The position numbers and the translations under genes are program-made. Source: JBBIRM01 sp037441765 (GTDB lineage Bacteria > Desulfobacterota > BSN033 > UBA1163). From it: a stretch of 16,206 nucleotides of DNA. Position 1 is the first letter of the stretch. The number at the start of each line of letters is the position of its first letter. Positions 6,898-13,443 of the stretch are shown in pieces. Under the pieces are notes generated by a model. It saw only the letters and a program-made list of their open reading frames with translations. It was not told the DNA's origin and ran no database searches. Where the stretch lies: the NCBI GenBank assembly GCA_037441765.1, contig JBBIRM010000054.1, forward strand, positions 1 to 16,206, read 5' to 3'.

Positions 6898-7599
6898 TTA
6901 TTTCTCGAGCAATGAAATCTTCCTTAATATAAGTTGTGTCATGTTAGATTTCTCAGAGAATTTCAAGAAAGACCGGTAACTTTCTACTGCTTCTTTTTTT
7001 CTACCCAATTTTTCATAACAACGACCTATATTAAAATAGGCAAGGGCAAATGGGCCATCTCCACCCAATTCAAGAACCTTTTGGTATGGATTCAGTGCCT
7101 TTTCAAAATCCCCTTTCCCCTCGTAGGCATAACCCAATCCTTCCCAAGCAAAGATTTTAAAAAGTTTCTCCCTTCTCCATTTCTCCAAAAAGGTCTGATA
7201 CGACTTTATGGCTTCATCAAACTCACCCAAATTGAGATGAATATGGCCCTTATATAGATGAGAAAGTTTACCTGAGGAGGTGCTTGAAAATTTAGTAATG
7301 ACCTCATCAAATAATGTTAATATATGTTTAAACTGTGATGACTCAATCTCCCGATAAGGAGAGATAGCGACATGATAGACCTCTACAGCGGTGGTAAACT
7401 TTAGATAGGCCTCTTTCTCCTTCTTCCTTTCCCCCCTTTGATAAATCAAGATGGAGAGTATAAGAAGAATGAGGATCACCCCTCCTACCACAATCTGTTT
7501 TCGATGCTGCGTAATGAAGAGAAGGCTCTTTTGAGCGAAGGTAATAAATTCATCGGGTTCTTTTAATTTCTTCTTCGTGATCTTCTTTACTTTAACCAT
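6898..7599 (-). CDS. Membrane-anchored TPR protein (YfgM-like architecture)
   Basis: The 233-residue protein has a lysine-rich N-terminus containing KEPDEFITF, one transmembrane helix (about residues 36-53) and an outer region with three tetratricopeptide repeats (about 112-140, 149-178 and 184-214). This is the layout of YfgM-like envelope proteins, which work with the Sec translocon and periplasmic chaperones, so a role as a protein-interaction scaffold facing the periplasm is likely. The specific partner is unknown. I chose ATG at 7599 over the TTG directly before it because AGGAG then stands 6 nt away. The gene starts 43 bp after selB and is probably cotranscribed with it; a functional link to selenocysteine is not implied. 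Confidence 0.8.
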   Translation of the reverse strand: MVKVKKITKKKLKEPDEFITFAQKSLLFITQHRKQIVVGGVILILLILSILIYQRGERKKEKEAYLKFTTAVEVYHVAISPYREIESSQFKHILTLFDEVITKFSSTSSGKLSHLYKGHIHLNLGEFDEAIKSYQTFLEKWRREKLFKIFAWEGLGYAYEGKGDFEKALNPYQKVLELGGDGPFALAYFNIGRCYEKLGRKKEAVESYRSFLKFSEKSNMTQLILRKISLLEK

Positions 7600-7642
7600 C
7601 AAGGACTCCTTTTAATTTTATATCCAAAATTCTTTCTCGTAT

Positions 7643-9559
7643 TTAATTGTCGATTCCTGATCTCAAAATTCTCTTATCTCCTAAACGAAGGGTGACTTTG
7701 ATCTGATCAAAGTATTCGATTAATGGAATAAGATATTTTCTTGAGGCTTTTGTCAATTCCTTAAACTGTTGTGTTGTAATCTCACGGTTTTCTTTTAAGT
7801 AGGTAACCAATTCTTGCCTTAGACGTTCGAAAGGAACTCTGTGAACGAACATCCCTGCTTTAATCTTGACCACTTTGCCCTCATGAACCAGATGCTCCAG
7901 AATCTGCTGGATCACCTCCTCTTTCTCAGACAAACCTTCTGCCAATTCCTTAGGAGAGGGAGGTTGAAGTTGACTTTTCAGAATGGCCTCTTCAACCTGT
8001 TTCAACATTCCCTTTTCGTCAAAGGACGAAATCCGATGTTCAGGGAGCCTGATCTTATCCTTTTCCAATACAATCTCTTTCGATTGAATCATCCCATTTA
8101 GAAGGATCTGAAAAAGTTTAATATCAATCTCCATAGGAAGTTTGGTCCTCAGTTCCTCTTTGGACAGACCCGATTTCATTGGGAATCGACGATGAAAATC
8201 GAGCAATTGATCCAGAACCATCTCTTTAAGTTTTTGGTAATTTTGAAGATCGATGACCTTTACCTTTTCTGGATCGACGAGCAGGATTTTACCAGATTGA
8301 ATCATATCTTTAAGATGGTCTTCCATCTCTTTAGGGGGGAGAGGAACTCGGTTCAATAGGTTCCTTAAAGTAATTCCTGCTGTCCCTGACCTGAGGATAT
8401 GACGACGAAGGATCTCGAGACTGTTTCCATTTTTAAAAAGGGTTAATTCATCAATTATTGTTTGAGCAAATCGCCTATGTTTCTCCGGATGGGTGTCTAA
8501 GACAGTACCTCCTCCCAGCGTCTGAATAATTCCAGAACCGCGGATCACAAAACGGTCCTGAGGTAAGGCAATTACAGGTCGATCCAATCGAAGTTGAGCA
8601 TAAGCCTCCTCCCCTGGTTTTAACTCTTCTCGATTAAGGAGAATTATGGTTGCAGTGGTTAAATTTGTTCCAATGTGGAATCTCAATTTGGTGCGGTTTC
8701 TCAGGGGTCTTGGTGAACTGGGTAGGTATTCGATATATACATCAAGCACTTGAGTTGGAATGAGGGTTTGGGGGCGAGCGAGAACGTCTCCACGTTCTAT
8801 CGAAGAGGCCTCCACTCCCTGAAGATTTACCGCCGTCCGCTGTCCAGCAAAGGCCCTCTCCACTGGCGTATTGTAGACCTGAAGGTTTCGAACCTTACCT
8901 TCCTGCCCTGAAGGGAGTAAGGCAACGGTCTCACCCAATGATAGAGACCCTGAAACCATGGTCCCTGTAACCACTGTTCCAAACCCTTTCATAATAAAGA
9001 CGCGGTCAATAGGTAGACGGAATAACCCATCAGAGGGCTTCTCCTCTACTTCAAGGGAAAGGGCATCAAGGGTTGAAAGAAGTTCTGGAATCCCCTTGCC
9101 TGTCAATGAGGAGACTGAAATGATAGGGGCGTCCTTTAAAAATGTTCCTTTAATGACCTCTGTGACCTCTTCTTTTACCAATTCCAGTAGTTCTCGATCA
9201 ACAAGATCAATCTTAGTTAGAACCACCAGTCCTTTCTTAACTCTGAGTAATCTGCAAATATCTAAATGCTCCCTTGTCTGTGGCATCACCCCTTCATCTG
9301 CAGCAATGATTAATGCCACAAGGTCAATCCCCCAAACTCCTGCCACCATATGTTTTACAAATTTTTCGTGTCCAGGAACATCGATGATTCCCAATCTTAT
9401 CCCGCTGGGAAGGTCTAAAAAAGTAAACCCCAATTCGATCGTAATTCCTCTTTCCTTTTCCTCTTTTAATCGATCTGTATCGACTCCCGTAAGGGCTTTC
9501 ACTAAAGCGGTCTTCCCATGATCGATATGCCCGGCTGTCCCTAAGATTACATGCTTCAT
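7643..9559 (-). CDS. selB: Selenocysteine-specific elongation factor SelB
   Basis: This GTPase carries selenocysteyl-tRNA to the ribosome at UGA codons followed by a SECIS hairpin. The 638-residue protein has all GTP-binding motifs: GHIDHGKT (10-17), RGITIELGF, DVPGHE (60-65), TKID (115-118) and SSLTGKG (about 150). EF-Tu-like barrel domains follow. The C-terminal third is a run of winged helices, ending in REITTQQFKELTKASRKY and IEYFDQIKVTLRLGDKRIL, typical of the SECIS-binding domain. The length equals that of typical bacterial SelB. The ribosome-binding site (GAAGG) is weak. No selA, selC or selD is visible in the window, so the rest of the machinery must lie elsewhere. The TPR gene follows in the same direction. 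Confidence 0.96.
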   Translation of the reverse strand: MKHVILGTAGHIDHGKTALVKALTGVDTDRLKEEKERGITIELGFTFLDLPSGIRLGIIDVPGHEKFVKHMVAGVWGIDLVALIIAADEGVMPQTREHLDICRLLRVKKGLVVLTKIDLVDRELLELVKEEVTEVIKGTFLKDAPIISVSSLTGKGIPELLSTLDALSLEVEEKPSDGLFRLPIDRVFIMKGFGTVVTGTMVSGSLSLGETVALLPSGQEGKVRNLQVYNTPVERAFAGQRTAVNLQGVEASSIERGDVLARPQTLIPTQVLDVYIEYLPSSPRPLRNRTKLRFHIGTNLTTATIILLNREELKPGEEAYAQLRLDRPVIALPQDRFVIRGSGIIQTLGGGTVLDTHPEKHRRFAQTIIDELTLFKNGNSLEILRRHILRSGTAGITLRNLLNRVPLPPKEMEDHLKDMIQSGKILLVDPEKVKVIDLQNYQKLKEMVLDQLLDFHRRFPMKSGLSKEELRTKLPMEIDIKLFQILLNGMIQSKEIVLEKDKIRLPEHRISSFDEKGMLKQVEEAILKSQLQPPSPKELAEGLSEKEEVIQQILEHLVHEGKVVKIKAGMFVHRVPFERLRQELVTYLKENREITTQQFKELTKASRKYLIPLIEYFDQIKVTLRLGDKRILRSGIDN

Positions 9560-9594
9560 ATGTCTGCCTTCATTAAAACCTAAAATTTTTTAGA

Positions 9595-9623
9595 ACGATA
9601 ACAAACTCATCCCCTTATTTCAA
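9595..9623 (-). promoter_or_regulatory. Possible selB promoter
   Basis: On the minus strand TTGAAA (9618-9623), a 17-bp spacer and TATCGT (9595-9600) lie 36 bp upstream of the selB start. The -35 matches consensus at five positions and the -10 at four. It is the best candidate in this gap but not strong. Confidence 0.35.
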
Positions 9624-9681
9624 CATTTAAATTATTTTTTGGATCATCTCCAAAAAAGTTGACAAAATCATGAGGATAAAA

Positions 9682-9708
9682 GGGGTCGAGGATTCAAGGA
9701 TTCGAGGG
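9682..9708 (+). repeat. Octamer tandem repeat (left array)
   Basis: Three octamers run head to tail (GGGGTCGA, GGATTCAA, GGATTCGA) followed by GGG. An inverted array of the same unit stands at 9988-10019. The two could be ends of one element or independent copies of a simple repeat. Confidence 0.7.
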
Positions 9709-9864
9709 AAATGGTTAAGAATTATAAAGAGAATTTGTAAAGATCATAGCATATATGTTTAGATTAAAAAATGCAGATACAGGGAGAAGTTAAAAGAATG
9801 CTTAAGGCAATAATTAAATTATTAAGTGATTAAAATCTTGGGAATTTCATTCTAACAATTTTTA

Positions 9865-9925
9865 TGTAGGGCAGGCCTTCAGGCTTGCATATCTTTTTAA
9901 AGCAAGGCTAAAGCCTCGCCCTACA
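9865..9925. repeat. REP-like hairpin doublet enclosed by an outer palindrome
   Basis: TGTAGGGC (9865-9872) pairs with GCCCTACA (9918-9925). Inside are two hairpins: GCAGGCC/GGCTTGC around TTCA (9871-9888) and GCAAGGCT/AGCCTCGC around AA, each with a mismatch. The GTAGGG edge and two-hairpin layout match module A, though the core differs, so this is a divergent family member. Confidence 0.7.
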
Positions 9926-9987
9926 AAATTGGGTTATGGGTGAAAAAATTTTATATATTTTTGATTAGGTCTTTATAAAATATGCAC

Positions 9988-10019
9988 TTGAACCCTTGAA
10001 TCCTGAAATCCTTGAATCC
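9988..10019 (-). repeat. Octamer tandem repeat (right array, inverted)
   Basis: Read on the minus strand the four units are GGATTCAA, GGATTTCA, GGATTCAA and GGGTTCAA, the same unit as at 9682-9708 but in the opposite orientation. The arrays enclose about 280 bp with the hairpin doublet near the middle. Confidence 0.7.
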
Positions 10020-10113
10020 TTTTTACCAACTAAATTGGAGAAGAACCTATTTTTTAAACCCCTCATTATATAAAAGGGAAATTACCTTTAAATTCTTCAG
10101 AGGGAATGTCCCC

Positions 10114-10138
10114 ATTATTAATGAGAACATAAAATAAA
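10114..10138 (+). repeat. Degenerate copy of module B
   Basis: TTATTAATG, four variable bases and CATAAAATAAA match 6767-6790. Upstream, TTTAAATTCTTCAGAG resembles the TTTAAATACTTTTTCAGAG that precedes copy 2 at 6723-6741, which suggests a shared ancestor rather than chance. Confidence 0.45.
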
Positions 10139-10559
10139 CCAGGGAAGTGTGAGATGTAGTCCTAATGGGCAATTGCCAGAGGATAACCAATCTAAACTTC
10201 ATAAAATCTTAAATTCCCGGGGAGTTCTTAAGAGAATTATTTAAAATCAAGGGAAAGAAGGCTATCCATCTCTCTAATGAAGGAAAATCAAGGCTTAGAT
10301 GGTAACTAAATATCAATGTTTATTTCCTGTGGAAAAATCCCTTAATGGTAAGGCAGCCCTTTTTGAATTCAAAATTTAAAAAGAGGGGAGATTAAATTTT
10401 AGTTAAAAATTATTAAAGATTCCAATAAGTTATAAAATTGTTATCTAAGGTCTTTAAAAACACAATATCTTGTGGTAATAATAGATTCCACTAAAAATGT
10501 TTGTTTAAAAACTGTTGATTATTTTACTTTTTTAAAAAAATTTTTCCCTTTTATATAAT

Positions 10560-10592
10560 AAAAAAGGAAGGGGGTTTTCCCCTTCCTTTTTT
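10560..10592. terminator. Rho-independent terminator after HU
   Basis: A perfect 14-bp stem (AAAAAAGGAAGGGG, 10560-10573, with 10579-10592) closes a 5-nt loop. The A-rich foot gives a T-tract on either strand, so it could act in both directions. It ends 26 bp past the HU stop codon, as expected for a highly expressed single gene. Confidence 0.88.
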
Positions 10593-10618
10593 AAAAATGA
10601 TTATAGGATTCTGAAATA

Positions 10619-10891
10619 TTACTTTACTGCATTCTTTAATAGATTACCTGCTTTAAATTTTGCCACTCGAGTGGCAGCAATCTTAATCTCTTTCCCCGTC
10701 TGAGGATTTCTCCCTATCTTTGCTCTCCTCTTTGCAACTGAAAATGTCCCAAAACCTGTCAGGGTTATTTTGTCCCCCTTCTTCAGGGCTTTGGTGACAG
10801 CGGCTGTAAAAGCATTAAGTGCTTTTTCAGCCGAGGCCTTTGAGATTTTGGCCTCCTTTCCCATCGTGGCAATCAACTCTGCCTTTGTCAT
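10619..10891 (-). CDS. hup: HU family DNA-binding protein
   Basis: This 90-residue nucleoid protein bends DNA as a dimer. The N-terminal helices (MTKAELIATMGKEAKISKASAEKAL) lead into the DNABII signature GFGTFSVAKRRAKIGRNPQTGKEIKI, with the conserved proline of the DNA-intercalating arm in RNPQTG. It has the standard length of HU; the IHF subunits are usually longer and differ in the arm. A strong ribosome-binding site (AAGGAGGTGA) lies 7 nt before the ATG. It is transcribed alone, from two tandem promoters (10919-10976) to the terminator at 10560-10592. Which HU paralogue it is cannot be told. Confidence 0.96.
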   Translation of the reverse strand: MTKAELIATMGKEAKISKASAEKALNAFTAAVTKALKKGDKITLTGFGTFSVAKRRAKIGRNPQTGKEIKIAATRVAKFKAGNLLKNAVK

Positions 10892-10918
10892 TTAAATCAC
10901 CTCCTTTTGGATGAATCT

Positions 10919-10976
10919 ATATTAGGATTCTTTAAAAACGTCGTCAATCATAAATCAACCCCATTTTAAAAGTCAA
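10919..10976 (-). promoter_or_regulatory. Two tandem sigma-70 promoters for HU
   Basis: On the minus strand the distal promoter is TTGACT (10971-10976), 18 bp, TATGAT (10947-10952). The proximal one is TTGACG (10942-10947), 17 bp, TAATAT (10919-10924), and shares one base with the distal -10. Both are five-of-six matches at -35. Tandem promoters fit the growth-phase control known for HU genes. Confidence 0.6.
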
Positions 10977-11031
10977 GATTTTATTTTTAGATTTCCCGGG
11001 TGGACGAAGGATTTACAAAATGTTTAACTCC

Positions 11032-12183
11032 TTAGATGAATGACTCCATCAATGTGGAAAGAACTCCCTCTACCCCTTCTGGATTTTCTGATCTGATTTT
11101 CCGAAGAGCCCGATCTACCTGAGGGCGAACTCCTGGATTCGAAAGGTCATCTAACGAGCGATAAAATCCTGCTCTCCTTCCAAATCGAAAGTTTATCCTC
11201 TCTTCATCAGGTAGAGCCAAATAGCGATCGATCACCGCTAACATCTTCCCTTTCTCTTCAGGCAGCCTACCCTCAACTTCTTCAAGTAAATTTAAGATAT
11301 GATCGCTTACAAAGTGACTGTTTATCCCATCCAAATTTTCAATCAAAAGCCTCTCTTCAACAACAATCTCGTCATCACTTAGTAGGGTGAACTCACCTCT
11401 TTCTATCTTTTGATAAAGGGGCATAATTTTCAATACCTTAAGGGTTCTAACCCGTATAAAATCAGGATCTATCTGGTTGAGAACATTGGCGGTATGAATA
11501 GCATGTTCTCTCCACATCTCCTTTCCTCCCAAACCCAAGATTACATATTCGGAGAGTGAGATTCCAGACTCCTTAACTTTTCTCCCTGCCTCGATATGTT
11601 CCCTGGCAGTCACTCCTTTCTTCATATACTGGAGAAGATGATCATATCCTGACTCCAATCCGATATGGATTCTTGAAAGCCCTGCACGATGAAGTTCTTG
11701 AAGTTCTTCCACCTGCTTTTTTGAGACCGTTTTGGCCCTTGCATAAGTTGTCACCCTTTCCACAGAAGGAAACGTCCTTTTCAAATATTCTAATATCTCT
11801 ACAAGTTGGTCTGTTTTAAGGATCAAATTATCTCCATCCTGAAGGAAAACATTCTTCATCCCACTGTAAAGCCAAAGGGCAATTCTCGCAAATCCTTCTG
11901 GATAATGTTGAGGGTTTTGCAGGATAAGATTCAAGACAGGCCCTGTGATCTCTCCTCCGTATCCACTGGCCCATGAAATTGCCTTCACCTCTGAGACAAT
12001 CTCTTTTACTCGATCAATATCTTTCTTCACCTCTTCAGGAGTGCGGATGCTAAATCTTTCTTTCTTATAGGTATGGCAGAACTCGCAACGGTTCCATGGA
12101 CAGTTCCGAGTAACCCTTAAAAGAAGGCTATAGGCTTCACTTGGAGGACGAATCGGTCCCTGTTCAAAGGCTAATTGTTCCAT
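11032..12183 (-). CDS. Radical SAM protein with a CX4CX2C cluster motif
   Basis: This 383-residue enzyme should bind a [4Fe-4S] cluster and S-adenosylmethionine. The motif is CPWNRCEFC (C28, C33, C36), which has four rather than the classical three residues between the first two cysteines. RNCPWNRC is, from memory, characteristic of a subgroup of B12-independent radical SAM proteins in COG1032. Other barrel elements are the glycine-rich WASGYGGEI and RIHIGLESG near the middle. No SPASM or extra cluster domain is seen, because the C-terminal part has no cysteines. The ATG follows AGGGGTGA at good spacing. The substrate is unknown. It is the last gene of a likely unit after the nitroreductase and HD genes, and its frame is open upstream as far as the HD stop codon. 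Confidence 0.85.
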   Translation of the reverse strand: MEQLAFEQGPIRPPSEAYSLLLRVTRNCPWNRCEFCHTYKKERFSIRTPEEVKKDIDRVKEIVSEVKAISWASGYGGEITGPVLNLILQNPQHYPEGFARIALWLYSGMKNVFLQDGDNLILKTDQLVEILEYLKRTFPSVERVTTYARAKTVSKKQVEELQELHRAGLSRIHIGLESGYDHLLQYMKKGVTAREHIEAGRKVKESGISLSEYVILGLGGKEMWREHAIHTANVLNQIDPDFIRVRTLKVLKIMPLYQKIERGEFTLLSDDEIVVEERLLIENLDGINSHFVSDHILNLLEEVEGRLPEEKGKMLAVIDRYLALPDEERINFRFGRRAGFYRSLDDLSNPGVRPQVDRALRKIRSENPEGVEGVLSTLMESFI

Positions 12184-12300
12184 TCGATCACCCCTAAAAA
12201 GTTTACCAATAATCTTGAATCTCCATTCTTCAGCCCTCTCAGGAAATATGCCATTCCAATTGCCCCAAGCGATTAAGACTTTAGGGGAAATAAAGAAGAT

Positions 12301-12840
12301 TCATCTTTGGAGGTGCTGAAGGTCATTCGGGTCAATCTGTAAGATCAAAAAGATTTTTTTCTCAATATTGTAAGTCATTCTTTCCAAACGATCCATATAT
12401 TGGAGGGCCGTTGGGTTTTCTCCATACCTCTTCCTCAGATCGTTAAATCTATCTTTTAATGAGACGATCCGATCGTGCATCACCCTTTTATCAGCATAGT
12501 TGACAATCTCTTCTTCAGACACAATAGATGGATCCCCCTCCTTAACCAACCAGATGTGTTGGGCGACTACCTCTCCCACCCTCGAATACCCCATACTTTC
12601 AAGTACTCGAGAACCTGTTAAGGCATGATCTTCCTTTGTTATGATGCACTCGGTCTTTGTTAGATCATGAAGAAGAGAGGCAGCCTCGACTAAGGCAAGA
12701 TCGATCTTTTGACCTCTCTTGTTTAACTCCTCGGATAGGAAGAGGGCCACCCGTGCCACCTCAAGGGAATGGTCAACAATGTTTCCGAGCATCCCAAAGT
12801 CGTCCATCAGTCTTAAGCATTCTTCACGATTGGGAATCAT
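12301..12840 (-). CDS. HD-domain metal-dependent phosphohydrolase
   Basis: The 179-residue protein has the full set of HD ligands: H24, H58-D59 (LLHDLTK), H72, H95 and D117 (YADKRVM). This gives the pattern H..HD..H..H..D of small HDIG-type hydrolases that cleave phosphate esters or nucleotides. No sensor or nucleotide-cyclase domain is attached, so the substrate cannot be read from the sequence. The gene begins 21 bp after the nitroreductase. AGGAGG overlaps that stop region but stands rather far (18 nt) from the ATG, and a nearer GAGG may serve instead. The stop is a TGA, followed in the same frame by 39 open codons leading to the radical SAM start. Confidence 0.85.
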   Translation of the reverse strand: MIPNREECLRLMDDFGMLGNIVDHSLEVARVALFLSEELNKRGQKIDLALVEAASLLHDLTKTECIITKEDHALTGSRVLESMGYSRVGEVVAQHIWLVKEGDPSIVSEEEIVNYADKRVMHDRIVSLKDRFNDLRKRYGENPTALQYMDRLERMTYNIEKKIFLILQIDPNDLQHLQR

Positions 12841-12861
12841 GTTGCCTCGTCCGGATTCCTC

Positions 12862-13392
12862 CTATTTGTTAAAAAAGACTTTCTCCTCTAATGGGTCTCT
12901 AATTCCTGAGAGTTTCTTCAACCCTTTGAGGCCTTCTCTGGGATGACCCAATGCAATCACTGCCATCAATTCTAATTCTCCAGGCGCCCCCAACAACTCG
13001 GCCACCTTCTCTTTATTCTTCAGGATTTCTCCTAACCAAATACCTCCCAACCCCAACGAGTGAATGGTGAGGAGCATATTCTGGATTGAGGCGCCTATGG
13101 CCTGGACATCTTTGGTTCGATCGTAACTCCTAAAATGGTCTAAAAAGACAGCAATGCAAACTGGGGCTCCCTGAATAATGGAACTGTAATGGGTGAGGGC
13201 AGAAAGAGATTTCTTCAAAGAAGGGTCTCGAATGATTGCAAATTTCCAGGGTTGGTTGTTTCTTCCAGATGGAGCCCATAGACCCGATTCAAGAATTAGA
13301 TTTAACTCATCATCCGAAATTGGCCTTTTATCGAATTCCCGAACAGACCTCCTTGTCCGAATCGTTTCAATGACCAGATTCCCCTCTTTCAT
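12862..13392 (-). CDS. Nitroreductase-family flavoprotein
   Basis: This 176-residue protein belongs to the FMN-dependent nitroreductase fold. It shows the N-terminal phosphate-binding RRSVREFDKRPI, the flavin-contacting APSGRNNQPWKFAII (40-54), GAPVCIAVF and the LGLGGIWLGE segment. Such enzymes use NAD(P)H to reduce nitro groups, quinones or enones, or act in cofactor chemistry; which applies here is unknown. No ferredoxin domain is fused. The ribosome-binding site is modest (AGGG, about 9 nt). It begins 51 bp after the lipoprotein gene with no visible terminator between, and is followed closely by the HD gene. Confidence 0.9.
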   Translation of the reverse strand: MKEGNLVIETIRTRRSVREFDKRPISDDELNLILESGLWAPSGRNNQPWKFAIIRDPSLKKSLSALTHYSSIIQGAPVCIAVFLDHFRSYDRTKDVQAIGASIQNMLLTIHSLGLGGIWLGEILKNKEKVAELLGAPGELELMAVIALGHPREGLKGLKKLSGIRDPLEEKVFFNK

Positions 13393-13443
13393 TATTTTCC
13401 CTTTTTTTCATTAAGACATAATTGGAAAGTAATCTCTAATTTA

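Larger units (their letters stand above)
9560..10618. other. About 1 kb without a recognisable gene, between HU and selB
   Basis: I see no credible reading frame, tRNA or rRNA here. The left half holds octamer arrays (9682-9708, 9988-10019) around a hairpin doublet (9865-9925). The right half has a degenerate module B (10114-10138) and, at 10560-10592, the HU terminator. Bases 10140-10555 are AT-rich, contain no repeat I can place, and remain unexplained. Confidence 0.7.

Noticed and set aside
8958..9521. Long open frame of 187 codons on the plus strand
   Set aside because: It lies entirely antisense to selB. It is rich in S, T and R as expected for the complement of a coding frame and has no domain I recognise.
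9658..9690. Plus-strand TTGACA at 9658
   Set aside because: No acceptable -10 box and no plus-strand gene follow it.
9682..10019. Possible CRISPR array
   Set aside because: The repeats are 8-bp units in direct contact and in two orientations, with no spacers and no cas gene nearby.
10330..10481. Replication origin suggested by TGTGGAAAA and nearby AT-rich DNA next to HU
   Set aside because: Only one near-match to a DnaA box and a poor second one (TGTGGTAAT), with no dnaA, dnaN or gidA-type genes.
9560..10618. selC (tRNA-Sec) or another tRNA beside selB
   Set aside because: I looked for a TTCRA loop with pairing arms and an acceptor stem. The TTCAA/TTCGA strings belong to the octamer repeats and have no flanking stems.
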